Assembly (NCBI RefSeq): GCF_019219065.1
Contig: NZ_JAHUWK010000001.1
Location: 806,001-870,000 of the forward strand
Direction: 5' to 3'
DNA length: 64,000 nucleotides
Origin: Duganella sp. sic0402
Lineage (GTDB): Bacteria > Pseudomonadota > Gammaproteobacteria > Burkholderiales > Burkholderiaceae_D
Every line of letters begins with the position of its first letter. Position 1 is the first letter of the stretch. The notes beneath the pieces were generated by a model. It ran no database searches. It saw only the letters and a program-made list of their open reading frames with translations, and had not been told where the DNA came from. This document shows positions 31,575 through 44,927 of this stretch, one piece after another. Made by a program: the position numbers and the translations under genes.

Positions 31575-32798
31575 GTGGAGTTCAATGCCTCTCGTTTGCA
31601 CCTGCCCCGCTTTCGTCTGTCCATCGCAGCCGACCTGTGCGTGGAGACGATTTCGGTGGTGTCCGACACGAGCAATTTCGCCGTTCTGGAACTGTTCACC
31701 GAACGCCGCGACCTGATGAGCCTGCCGGTCATCGAAATCGACCGCCCGATCGGCCTGATCAGCCGCAACATCTTCATGTCGCAGATGTCCAAGCCCTTCT
31801 ACCACGAGCTGTACGGCAAAAAGAGCTGCATCGCCTTCATGGACAAGGAACCGCTGATCGTCGACGCCAATATGAGCATCGAAGCGCTGACTTTCCGCGC
31901 CGTGGAATCCGGCGAGAAAGCGCTGGCCGACGGATTTATCGTAACGCGTGACGGCGCACTGGCCGGCGTCGGCTTCGGCCTGCAGCTGATGAACGTGGTG
32001 GCCAATATGCAGGCCGAGAAAAACCGCCAGATCATGCACAGCATCGACTACGCCAGCGTGATCCAGCGCTCGCTGCTGCGCCCATCCAATCTGGCGCTGT
32101 CCGATGCGCTCGACGACGCCCACCTGGAATGGCAGCCGCGCGACGTGGTCGGCGGCGACTTCTATCATTTCGCCAGATACGAAGACGGCTGGTTCGCCGC
32201 CATCGCCGACTGCACCGGCCACGGCGTGCCGGGCGCCTTCATGACGCTGATTTCTTCGTCAACGCTGACGCAGGCCTTGCAACAACTGGGGCCGCGCGAT
32301 CCCGCCGCGCTGATCGCCGAAGTCAATCGCGGCGTCAAAGGCATGCTGGGCCAGATCGAAGGCCACGGCCAGGCGGAATCCAACGACGGCCTGGACGCCG
32401 CCTTCCTGTGGTTCGACCATGCCACCCGCCAGCTAAGCTTTGCCGGCGCCAAGCTATCGCTGTTCCAGCTCGACCCGGACCAGCAGGCGGTGCAGACGGT
32501 AGACGGCGAACGCATGGGCGTCGGCTACGTCGACACGCCGATGGACTATCAGTGGGAGAACAAACGCATCCACATTCCCGAAGGCAGCCTGCTATTCCTC
32601 ACCACTGACGGCCTGATCGACCAGATCGGCGGTGCCAAGGACATCGCCTACGGCAAGCGCCGCATGCGCGACGTGCTGCTGGGCCAGCGCACCGAATGCG
32701 CGCGGCATGTGGCGCAGGCCATGCTGGACGATTACCAGGCGTGGCAAGGCGAACAGCCGCGCCGCGACGACCTTACCTTTTTCTGTCTACGCCCCTAA
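31575..32798 (+). CDS. siaA: SiaA-like PP2C/SpoIIE phosphatase with N-terminal CBS-like pair
   Basis: 407 residues, soluble. Residues about 25-150 look like two CBS motifs (LPVIEIDRPIGLISRNIF; DGFIVTRDGALAGVGFGLQL), a short coiled segment follows, and residues about 190-405 are a SpoIIE/PP2C phosphatase with its metal Asp motifs (DVVGGDFYHF, IADCTGHGVPGAFMTL, FLTTDGLIDQ, RRDDLTFF). In Pseudomonas, SiaA dephosphorylates SiaC and is a membrane HAMP protein; here the sensor is cytosolic, likely nucleotide-binding. The start is GTG 31575. First of four tightly spaced genes ordered as siaABCD. Confidence 0.85.
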   Translation: MEFNASRLHLPRFRLSIAADLCVETISVVSDTSNFAVLELFTERRDLMSLPVIEIDRPIGLISRNIFMSQMSKPFYHELYGKKSCIAFMDKEPLIVDANMSIEALTFRAVESGEKALADGFIVTRDGALAGVGFGLQLMNVVANMQAEKNRQIMHSIDYASVIQRSLLRPSNLALSDALDDAHLEWQPRDVVGGDFYHFARYEDGWFAAIADCTGHGVPGAFMTLISSSTLTQALQQLGPRDPAALIAEVNRGVKGMLGQIEGHGQAESNDGLDAAFLWFDHATRQLSFAGAKLSLFQLDPDQQAVQTVDGERMGVGYVDTPMDYQWENKRIHIPEGSLLFLTTDGLIDQIGGAKDIAYGKRRMRDVLLGQRTECARHVAQAMLDDYQAWQGEQPRRDDLTFFCLRP

Positions 32799-32810
32799 GA
32801 GGAGCACAAG

Positions 32811-33368
32811 TTGTTGTACCAAGAATTCAGCGATTTTTATGACGTGGCCCGCAAGCGCCACATCATCTTTTTCTACGTGGGCTATTTCTCGCAGCACGTG
32901 GTGGCGGCCATTTCGGAGACCATCAAGGCGCGCCTGGATACCGCCGGTGCGGCGGGTCCGACGCGCCGCCGCATCTTCTCGTCGTTTGTCGAAATGTCGC
33001 AGAACATCATGCACTATTCGTCGGATACGCTGACGCCGGATGAAGCCACCGAGAACCAGATGCGCCGTGGCTCATTCTGCATCGGCATGAAGGGCGAAAG
33101 CTTCTTCCTGCTATGCGCCAATCCAGTCGATAGCAAGAACGTCGAACGCATCCGCGGCCGGCTTGACCCGCTGCACACCATGACCATGGAAGAAATCAAA
33201 CAGGCCTACAAGAAGGCGCTGCGCGAAGACACGCCGGCCGACAGCAAGGGGGCCGGACTGGGCTTCCTGACCATGGCGCGCGACGCCAGCGAACCGCTGG
33301 AATTCGAGTTCGTGGCGGATGAGCACAATCCCGAGGCCACGGTATTCTGCATCAAAGCGATTATCTGA
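32811..33368 (+). CDS. siaB: SiaB family GHKL-type protein kinase
   Basis: 185 residues. A GHKL-like ATP fold with N-box FVEMSQNIMHYS (about 63-74) and a glycine loop near KGAGLGFLTMARDAS (about 147-160) matches SiaB, which phosphorylates SiaC and opposes SiaA. It lacks a phospho-His domain, so it is an anti-sigma-type Ser/Thr kinase rather than a histidine kinase. The start is TTG 32811 (or the next TTG), with AAGAGGAG eight bases upstream. It lies 12 bases after siaA. Confidence 0.85.
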   Translation: MLYQEFSDFYDVARKRHIIFFYVGYFSQHVVAAISETIKARLDTAGAAGPTRRRIFSSFVEMSQNIMHYSSDTLTPDEATENQMRRGSFCIGMKGESFFLLCANPVDSKNVERIRGRLDPLHTMTMEEIKQAYKKALREDTPADSKGAGLGFLTMARDASEPLEFEFVADEHNPEATVFCIKAII

Positions 33369-33388
33369 ACCAAATACAGAGAACTACA

Positions 33389-33775
33389 ATGGAACCACTT
33401 TTCATCGCCGCTTCGCCCACTTCGCCGGAAGTCGATTTCCGCTTTGACCAGCACACGCTGTCGATCAAGGGCGAGTCCTATCCGGAAAACGCTGCCGCCT
33501 TTTACGGTCCTGTGATCGCGCGCGTGCAGGCTTATCTGGACAACTGCGGCGACGCCGAGATCACCGTGCACGTTTCGCTGGCCTATTTCAACAGCTCCAG
33601 CACCAAGATGCTGTTCACTTTCTTTGAAGCGCTGAACAACGCCGCCATGGCCGGCAATCAGGTGCACCTGAACTGGTATCACGACGAGGACGACGACACC
33701 ATCCTCGAATTCGGCCAGGAATTGCAGGACGATTTCGGCGCGCTCGACTTCCACGACCACGCCGTGAGCAACTAA
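33389..33775 (+). CDS. siaC: SiaC family regulatory phosphoprotein (DUF1987)
   Basis: 128 residues, DUF1987, structurally related to anti-sigma antagonists. The opening ASPTSPEVDFRFDQHTLSIK is characteristic. Pseudomonas SiaC is phosphorylated by SiaB on a threonine; the equivalent should lie within NSSSTK (residues 68-73). Unphosphorylated SiaC binds and activates the diguanylate cyclase SiaD. Its stop overlaps the cyclase start by one base (TAATG), so the two are translationally coupled, in line with the expected direct interaction. Confidence 0.9.
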   Translation: MEPLFIAASPTSPEVDFRFDQHTLSIKGESYPENAAAFYGPVIARVQAYLDNCGDAEITVHVSLAYFNSSSTKMLFTFFEALNNAAMAGNQVHLNWYHDEDDDTILEFGQELQDDFGALDFHDHAVSN

Positions 33776-34548
33776 TGAAACCCATGGCCGAGGCCGACCT
33801 GTTTGCGCTGGAAAGCGCCGCGCTGGCGAACGCCAAGGCGGCGCACGCCAATCCAGACGCGGACGCCCGCGCGGCCCTGGCTGAAATGATTGTCCACTAC
33901 GAACGGCTGATGCGCGAAAGCCGCCGCCTGATCCGCCGCAGCGATCGCGCGGAGCTGGATATGACCCAGATGAACCGCCAGCTGCACGAGCTGGCGCAGC
34001 AGCTGGAGTACCGCGCCACGCACGATCCGCTGAGCGGTGCGCTGAACCGCGCGGCCGTCATCGATAAGGCCACGGCCTGTTTGCAGCAGGCGGACATGGC
34101 GCTGATCGTGCTGGACATCGATCACTTCAAATGGATCAACGACGACTTCGGCCACCCGGCCGGCGACACCGTCATCAAGACTGTGGTCAGCTGCCTGCGC
34201 ACGCTGCTGGGGCCTGACGTGGCGGTCGGCCGCGTCGGCGGCGAGGAGTTTTCCGTCATCTGGCCGACATCGGATATCGACGAGGCGCGCGAGGTCGGGC
34301 ACCACATCTGCAACGCCATTGCCGACCAGGTATTCGGCGCGCCGATCGACCGGCAGATCACCGCCAGCGTCGGCGTCAGCTGGAATCCGCAGGACACGGC
34401 TTTTGAACTGGCCTATAGCCATGCGGATGAAGCGCTGTACGCCGCCAAGCGCGCCGGCCGCAACTGCGTGAAAGTATATTCACATCTGCCGCTGCCGGTC
34501 ACCCCGCCGCCACCGGCGCCCGAAGACGCCTCGGCACCCTGCCTTTAA
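33775..34548 (+). CDS. siaD: SiaD-like diguanylate cyclase (GGDEF)
   Basis: 257 residues. An N-terminal helical region (about 1-75, with heptads in RAELDMTQMNRQLHELAQQ) for dimerisation and SiaC contact is followed by a GGDEF domain with the active-site sequence RVGGEEFSVIW, an intact GGEEF signature. It makes c-di-GMP from two GTP. The usual inhibitory RxxD site five residues before the signature is not present: the equivalent stretch reads LGPDVAVGRV. Product feedback may therefore be weak. A proline-rich tail ends four bases inside the convergent dehydrogenase stop. Confidence 0.9.
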   Translation: MKPMAEADLFALESAALANAKAAHANPDADARAALAEMIVHYERLMRESRRLIRRSDRAELDMTQMNRQLHELAQQLEYRATHDPLSGALNRAAVIDKATACLQQADMALIVLDIDHFKWINDDFGHPAGDTVIKTVVSCLRTLLGPDVAVGRVGGEEFSVIWPTSDIDEAREVGHHICNAIADQVFGAPIDRQITASVGVSWNPQDTAFELAYSHADEALYAAKRAGRNCVKVYSHLPLPVTPPPPAPEDASAPCL

Positions 34549-35495
34549 AGAACAGGCGTCAGCAGCGGCTGACCGGCGAAATGTGCGCGCAGATTGTCGA
34601 CCACCAGCTGGCCCATGGCGTGACGGGTTTCCACCGTCAGGCTGCCGACGTGGGGCGTCAGCACCACATTTTCCAGTTCACGCAAGGCCGCCGGCACGCG
34701 GGGCTCGTCGGCAAACACGTCCAGCGCGGCAAAGCCCAGCGTACCCTCGCGCAGCGCGGTGATCAGCGCCGCTTCATCCACCAGCGAACCGCGCGCGATG
34801 TTGACCAGCGTGCCTTGCGGGCCGAGCGCCGCCAATACCTCGGCGCTCACCGTATGGCGGGTAGCCGGGCTGCCTGGCGCCGCCACCACCAGATAATCAC
34901 TGGCTTGCGCCAACGCCAGCAGCGATTCGGCGCGCGGCGCACTCGCGCCCTCGATGGCGCGTGGCTGGAAGTACTGCACCTGCATGCCAAACGCCGCGGC
35001 CCGTGCGGCGATGGCCTGGCCGATACGCCCATAACCGTACACCCCGCAGACTTTGCCGCGCAGGGCGCGGGTGCTGGCAATCGGTTTGCCAGCCTGCCAT
35101 GAACCATTGCGCACAAACGCATCCAGCGCCGGCAGCCTGCGCGCGGCCGACAGCAGCAAGGTCAGCGCCAGGTCGGCCACATCATCGGTCAGCACGCCGG
35201 GGGTGTTGCTGACCAAAATACCACGCGCGCGGGTCGCCGCCAGATCCACCGCGTCGGTGCCGATGCCATTAACGGCGACGATTTCCACCTTGGGCAGCTG
35301 CGCCAGCAGGTCCGCCTGGATGCCGATCGCGCCAGTGGTCAGCACGCCGCGTGCATTCGGCGCCACAGTCGCCAGCCATGCCGCCTGCTGTTCCGCTGCC
35401 TGCTGCCACAGATGGTGACAATGGAAATGCTGCTCCAGCTGGGCCATCACGTCGGCCGAAGGACTGGCCGCCATCACTAATACATCAGGTTTCAT
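34545..35495 (-). CDS. D-isomer-specific 2-hydroxyacid dehydrogenase
   Basis: 316 residues. The N-terminal flavodoxin-like half and the NAD-binding domain with VCGVYGYGRIGQAIAARAA (GxGxxG), the catalytic Arg in LVNIARGSLVDEAAL and the HVGSLTVETRHAM His segment fit hydroxypyruvate/glyoxylate reductases. It reduces 2-keto acids with NAD(P)H in the cytoplasm; the exact substrate is open. ATG 35495 has an AGGT upstream; the frame runs up to 35534, but those residues are not family-like. Convergent with siaD. Confidence 0.9.
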   Translation of the reverse strand: MKPDVLVMAASPSADVMAQLEQHFHCHHLWQQAAEQQAAWLATVAPNARGVLTTGAIGIQADLLAQLPKVEIVAVNGIGTDAVDLAATRARGILVSNTPGVLTDDVADLALTLLLSAARRLPALDAFVRNGSWQAGKPIASTRALRGKVCGVYGYGRIGQAIAARAAAFGMQVQYFQPRAIEGASAPRAESLLALAQASDYLVVAAPGSPATRHTVSAEVLAALGPQGTLVNIARGSLVDEAALITALREGTLGFAALDVFADEPRVPAALRELENVVLTPHVGSLTVETRHAMGQLVVDNLRAHFAGQPLLTPVL

Positions 35496-35585
35496 ATCAA
35501 TACCTACTTTGGTTTGCATGTGGCGATTGTACAAGCGCTACGGATTTCCCGTTGCCAGTCATAGACTTTCGGTCAGCATTTCCGT

Positions 35586-40637
<5,052 letters not shown>

Positions 40638-40645
40638 TCGCGCGC

Positions 40646-41227
40646 TCAGAAACGCCAGCGGGCAAGGACGTTGTAAGGCCGCGCCTGGCCGATGTGGCTA
40701 TGCAGTAGCAGCAGCTCGCGCACCGGCCATTCAACCGGCTCGACGCCCTCCGGCGCGGCAGTCACATCGTCATACAGCAGCGTGAGGTGCGGCGTGTAGC
40801 TCGCAGGATTGCCGCTGATGCCAGCCTTGAGCAGGCCGCCCGCAAGGTTGCGGTATAGCGCAGTCACACCAGTCACGCCATCACCGCCGGTCAGCACGAA
40901 TGGGCGGTTGCGGGCGCGATTGATAAAGGTCTGCGCGGTATCGAAGCTGACGCTGAAAGCGTGCGTGGAAGCCGCCACCAGCGCAGCAGCCTGCGTGGCG
41001 CGCGCCAGCAAGGCGTCCGGCATGCCGGTGAAATCGCCCAGGTTGCACAGGGTGCAGTGCAGCTTGGCGTCGGCAATGGCGCGTCCCTGCATGCCGTGCC
41101 GCGCTTTCAGCTGGGCGGTCAGCGCGCCAATCTGCGCAATCGCCTGGGCATCCGGCGCGATGGCGAAGAAAATCCGCTCGGTCAGCTTGGGCGGCGGTTC
41201 AAAGTCGAATAACGATCCCTGGCTCAT
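40646..41227 (-). CDS. thpR: RNA 2',3'-cyclic phosphodiesterase (2'-5' RNA ligase family)
   Basis: 193 residues with the paired HxTx motifs of the 2H phosphoesterase superfamily, HCTL (His57) and HLTL (His147), full length for ThpR. It opens 2',3'-cyclic phosphate ends of RNA, and can join tRNA halves in vitro. The ATG overlaps the regA stop as ATGA, so it is the distal gene of the regBA unit, an unexpected partner. It converges with the propeller kinase eight bases away. Confidence 0.9.
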   Translation of the reverse strand: MSQGSLFDFEPPPKLTERIFFAIAPDAQAIAQIGALTAQLKARHGMQGRAIADAKLHCTLCNLGDFTGMPDALLARATQAAALVAASTHAFSVSFDTAQTFINRARNRPFVLTGGDGVTGVTALYRNLAGGLLKAGISGNPASYTPHLTLLYDDVTAAPEGVEPVEWPVRELLLLHSHIGQARPYNVLARWRF

Positions 41228-41763
41228 TTGACACGCTGCTTTTCCAGCTTGCGCGCCAGCGTGCGGCGGTGCATGCCCAGGCGGCGCGCGGCCTCGGAGA
41301 TATTGAAGTCGGTTTCGGCCAGCACCGCGTGGATGTGCTCCCACTCCAGCGTCTTCACCGAGGTCGCGCGCGAGGTCAGTTCCAGCTCGGACGCGCCGGC
41401 GACGTGTTCGAAGGCCGCCTCGATATCGTCGGTATTCGACGGCTTGGCCAGGTACTGGCAGGCGCCCAGCTTGATCGCCTCCACCGCCGTGTTGATGCTG
41501 GCGAAGCCGGTCAGCACCACGATCAGCATCTCGCTGTCATGCTCATGCAGCATCTGCACGCAGGCCAGGCCGGACGAGTTGCCTTTCAATTTCAGGTCGA
41601 CCACCGCGTAGCCGGGCGAGTTATCGACCAGCAGCGCGCTGGCCTCATCGACATTCTCCGCCAGCAGCACCCGGTAGCCGCGACGCTCAAAAGAACGCCC
41701 CAAAGTCCGGGCAAAGGCCGCATCATCTTCCACCAGCAGCAGTACTCGCTCGTCTGTAGTCAT
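41224..41763 (-). CDS. regA: RegA/PrrA/ActR-type redox response regulator
   Basis: 179 residues: receiver (VLLLVEDDAAFARTLG, phospho-Asp56 in YAVVDLKLKG) and the short Fis-type C-terminal helix-turn-helix (NISEAARRLGMHRRTLARKL) nearly invariant in RegA proteins. It controls respiration, carbon and nitrogen fixation genes in response to the redox state in other proteobacteria. Three bases separate it from regB, and it overlaps thpR. Neighbouring terminal oxidase genes are likely targets (inference). Confidence 0.93.
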   Translation of the reverse strand: MTTDERVLLLVEDDAAFARTLGRSFERRGYRVLLAENVDEASALLVDNSPGYAVVDLKLKGNSSGLACVQMLHEHDSEMLIVVLTGFASINTAVEAIKLGACQYLAKPSNTDDIEAAFEHVAGASELELTSRATSVKTLEWEHIHAVLAETDFNISEAARRLGMHRRTLARKLEKQRVK

Positions 41764-41766
41764 CGT

Positions 41767-43134
41767 TTATTGTTGTTCCGGTTTGATCTCGATGGCGGAC
41801 AAGGGCAGCGTCAATCGCACCATCGCCCCGCCCTTTTCCATATTGGTCGCCGTGACTTCGCCGCCGAGCGTGCGTGCCACGTTCACCACCAGGAACAAAC
41901 CCAGCCCGCCGCCCGCGCGGCCTTTGCTGGAATTATAGGGCTTGCCAAATTCCGACAGTATACCGGGCGCAAAGCCCGCACCGTTGTCGGTGACCTGCAA
42001 TACCAAGGTGCCGCCTTCTATGCTGGCTTCCATGCGCAGCCACTGCGGCGACGCTTCCAGCGCATTATCCAGCACATTGCAGATCATTTGCTTGAGCGTG
42101 GAATCGGACACCACCGGCAGGTCCAGCGAAATGCGGTTGTCAAACTCGAACATCACCACCGGGCGGCCGACGCGCCATTCCGCCACCACCTCATCGAGGA
42201 AGGTGTTGATGGTGGTGGCGGCAGACGATTCGCCGCGCGCCTCGCCGGCCGACATCAGGATGCCGCTCACAATGGATTTGCAGCGCTTCAGCTGCGTCTG
42301 CATTTCACCGATTTCCTCCAGCAGCACCGGATTGCCCTTGAATTCGGGCATGCGCTTCCAGTCGCCCAGGATCACCGCCAGCGTGGCCAGCGGCGTGCCC
42401 AGTTCATGCGCCGCGCCGGAAGCCAGCAATCCCATGCGGACGATGTGCTCCTCCTCGGCCGCGCGCTGGCGCAGGTCCGACAGCGTGGCCGCGCTGCTGC
42501 GCATATTTTGCATGATGCGGGTGATGAAGATGACCAGCAGCGCCGCATCGAGGATGAAGCAGATCAGCATCCCCTGCACATACAGGCTGAAGATGCCCAG
42601 CGCGTGATCCTGCGGCAGCGGCAGCGGCTCAGAGAACAGCGCCAGCCCGGCAATACACGCGCCGGTAACGATCACAATGGTCCAGGTGGACCAGGTTTCC
42701 AGCAGCACCGCACCCAGGATCACATGCAGCAGGTACAGGAACACAAAGGGATTGGTGGCGCCGCCGCTCAGATACAGCTGCGCCGTCAGGCTGGCCACGT
42801 CCACCGTCAGCGCCAGCAGCAGTTCGCTATTGGACACCACCTGGTTTTCCTGCCAGCGCAGGATGCTGGCGACGTTGAAGGCGATCAGGCAGGCCAGCAC
42901 ATTCAGCATGGCCGGCATCGGCAGACGTACGCCGAGCAGGATAGACGCGGTGGCGATGGTGGTGATCTGGCCGATCACGGCGATCCAGCGCAGCTGGATC
43001 AGCTGCTGCATGTTTTTATGACCGGCCGCGTGGCTGATATTGCTGGCGGAGGCGTTGGCCGACGCCAGCGGTTCGACTACCGGCAGCCGCATGCGGCCGC
43101 CGTCGTAAGGATTATGATTTTTGTTTGCGCGCAT
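41767..43134 (-). CDS. regB: RegB/PrrB/ActS-type redox-sensing histidine kinase
   Basis: 455 residues. Six membrane helices contain the quinone-binding heptapeptide GGATNPF (residues 124-130). The phospho-His is H243 in ASGAAHELGTPLA and the redox-active cysteine C285 (QLKRCKSI) is also present, followed by the ATPase (GGGLGLFLVVNV). Both known sensing devices of RegB, ubiquinone pool and cysteine, are thus kept. The gene overlaps the SURF1 gene by 23 bases, linking it to the cyo operon. Confidence 0.95.
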   Translation of the reverse strand: MRANKNHNPYDGGRMRLPVVEPLASANASASNISHAAGHKNMQQLIQLRWIAVIGQITTIATASILLGVRLPMPAMLNVLACLIAFNVASILRWQENQVVSNSELLLALTVDVASLTAQLYLSGGATNPFVFLYLLHVILGAVLLETWSTWTIVIVTGACIAGLALFSEPLPLPQDHALGIFSLYVQGMLICFILDAALLVIFITRIMQNMRSSAATLSDLRQRAAEEEHIVRMGLLASGAAHELGTPLATLAVILGDWKRMPEFKGNPVLLEEIGEMQTQLKRCKSIVSGILMSAGEARGESSAATTINTFLDEVVAEWRVGRPVVMFEFDNRISLDLPVVSDSTLKQMICNVLDNALEASPQWLRMEASIEGGTLVLQVTDNGAGFAPGILSEFGKPYNSSKGRAGGGLGLFLVVNVARTLGGEVTATNMEKGGAMVRLTLPLSAIEIKPEQQ

Positions 43135-43900
43135 CTCGGATGACCCATACCGTCGCAGCCGCCACCATCAGGGCCAGTGCGTACCAGGTGATAGCATAAA
43201 CCAAATGGTTGTTGACGAAGGAAATAACCGTCAAACCGCCCTTCGGCTGTTCACCTTCCACCGGTCCCGCCGCCAGCGCGCTGGGCGCGTCGGCATCGAT
43301 AAAGTATGGTGCGACCGCCGGCAAACCGCGCGCCTGCGCCAGCGCCTGCACGTCGCGGGTGTACCAGTAATTCCGGCCCGGTTCGTTCTTGCGCAGCCGG
43401 CCCGGAATCTCGCTCATGCGCAGCAAGCCGGTCACCGAAACTGCCGGACCTTGCGCGCTGCGGCACGCGTCGGCCGCAGCCGCCGGTGGCGCCGGCTGCG
43501 GTTTCCAGCCGCTGACGCCAGCCGGAATGAAGCCACGGTTGATCATCACGATGCCGCCGTCCGGCGTGCACAGCGGGGTCACCGCCCAGTAGCCGATACC
43601 GCGTTCCAGCGACGCCAGCACCTGTGTGGTCGCGCCTTCCAGCAGCACGCCGCTCAGCTGCACCGGACGGTAGTCGTCCGCTTCAGCGTTGAGCTGCGGC
43701 CATTGGCCGATCGACGGCGCCGCTGCGGGTGCGCCATGCACGCGCTGGTCAACCCGTTCGATCAGCGCCAGTTTCCATTGCAGCCTGAATACCTGCCACG
43801 TCCCTAAAGCAAAAAACCCTGCAAACATCACCCCGGCCACGAGGGCCAGGATGACGCGCAGGGCGCGGGAACGTTGGCGCTTAGTTGCGCCGTCCGTCAT
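43112..43900 (-). CDS. SURF1 family oxidase assembly protein
   Basis: 262 residues, two membrane helices near the ends (about 14-34 and 235-255) flanking a periplasmic domain, with FFALGTWQVFRLQWKLALIE and the C-terminal VNNHLVYAITWYALALM typical of SURF1. SURF1 helps insert heme into subunit I of heme-copper oxidases; this copy follows cyoD with a four-base overlap, so it likely serves the bo3 quinol oxidase. It runs 23 bases into regB. Confidence 0.9.
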   Translation of the reverse strand: MTDGATKRQRSRALRVILALVAGVMFAGFFALGTWQVFRLQWKLALIERVDQRVHGAPAAAPSIGQWPQLNAEADDYRPVQLSGVLLEGATTQVLASLERGIGYWAVTPLCTPDGGIVMINRGFIPAGVSGWKPQPAPPAAAADACRSAQGPAVSVTGLLRMSEIPGRLRKNEPGRNYWYTRDVQALAQARGLPAVAPYFIDADAPSALAAGPVEGEQPKGGLTVISFVNNHLVYAITWYALALMVAAATVWVIRDARKQKS

Positions 43901-44301
43901 TGCATGTCTTGCATGTTATGAACATCGTTGCCCATCGAAGGCATCATGTTCTTGTTCATGTGGTACATGACCCAGATCGAACCAGCCAGCACGATCACCA
44001 GCAGCACCACGGTGAACAGCGTCGACAGCATCGACCAGCCGCCTTCCGCCTTGTTGTTCATGTGCAGGAAGTACTTCATGTGGACCAGTACCTGCACTGC
44101 CGCGAAGGCCAGGATGACGATGGCGGTGGTGCTCGATTTGTCGATCACTTTGCCCATCACCAGCCAGAACGGAATCGCGGTCAGGATCACCGACAGGATG
44201 AAGCCGATGGCGTAGTCCTTCAGGCTGCCGTGGTTGCCATCATCGTGTTCGCCGTGATGGTCGTGGTGATCATGCTCAGAGTGGTTATGTGGTGCGCTCA
44301 T
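43897..44301 (-). CDS. cyoD: Cytochrome bo3 ubiquinol oxidase subunit IV
   Basis: 134 residues, three membrane helices (about 28-48, 57-77, 90-112). A His-rich cytosolic start (HNHSEHDHHDHHGEHDD, residues 6-22) is longer than in E. coli and could hold metal. The body (YAIGFILSVILTAIPFWLVM; HMKYFLHM) is typical CyoD, which aids copper and heme assembly. ATG overlaps the cyoC stop; its own stop overlaps SURF1. Confidence 0.93.
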   Translation of the reverse strand: MSAPHNHSEHDHHDHHGEHDDGNHGSLKDYAIGFILSVILTAIPFWLVMGKVIDKSSTTAIVILAFAAVQVLVHMKYFLHMNNKAEGGWSMLSTLFTVVLLVIVLAGSIWVMYHMNKNMMPSMGNDVHNMQDMQ

Positions 44302-44927
44302 GGCAGAACTCCCATCAGGTAGACAAAGGTAAATACACCGATCCAGATCACGTCCAGGAAGTGCCAGAACATCGACAGGCACATCATGCGGCGGCGGTTC
44401 TCAACGGTCAGGCCGTGCTTTTTCAGCTGGAATACCAGCGTGATCAGCCAGATGGTGCCGAAGGTCACGTGCAGGCCGTGGGTGCCGACCAGCGCGAAGA
44501 ACGAGCTGAGGAACGCGCTGCGCTGCGGACCGGCGCCTTCGTGGATCAGGTGCAGGAACTCATACATCTCCAGATACAGGAAGGCCAGGCCGAACACGCC
44601 GGTGACCAGCAGCCAGCCGATGGTCGCCTTCAGGTTCTTGCGCTGGGTGGCGATCATGGCGAAGCCATAGGTGATCGACGACAGCAGCAGGAAGCCGGTA
44701 TTGATAGCCACCAGCGACAGATCGAACAGTTCCGCGCCCGACGGGCCGCCCGCATAGCTGCGGCCCAGGACTGCGTAAGCAGCGAACAGGCCCGAGAAAA
44801 GCAGGCAGTCGCTCATCAGGTAAATCCAGAAGCCCAGCAGGGTGCCGTTTTCCGGATGGTGGTCACGCACGTAGTAACGCGCGCTTGGGTCTGCGCTCAG
44901 GGCGCCGTTTGCGTTAATTTCAGACAT
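44298..44927 (-). CDS. cyoC: Cytochrome bo3 ubiquinol oxidase subunit III
   Basis: 209 residues, five membrane helices, with [44 protein letters not shown] and [13 protein letters not shown] as in CyoC. A structural subunit with bound lipid near the proton entry. ATG 44927 overlaps the cyoB end by eight bases; the longer frame to 44975 reads antisense-like residues. Part of cyoABCD. Confidence 0.95.
   Translation of the reverse strand: MSEINANGALSADPSARYYVRDHHPENGTLLGFWIYLMSDCLLFSGLFAAYAVLGRSYAGGPSGAELFDLSLVAINTGFLLLSSITYGFAMIATQRKNLKATIGWLLVTGVFGLAFLYLEMYEFLHLIHEGAGPQRSAFLSSFFALVGTHGLHVTFGTIWLITLVFQLKKHGLTVENRRRMMCLSMFWHFLDVIWIGVFTFVYLMGVLP

Noticed and set aside
41269..43143. 624-codon plus-strand open frame opposite regA/regB
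   Set aside because: Antisense shadow of two well-recognised genes; composition is His/Arg/Gln-rich low-complexity typical of GC-biased opposite frames, and no family motif appears.
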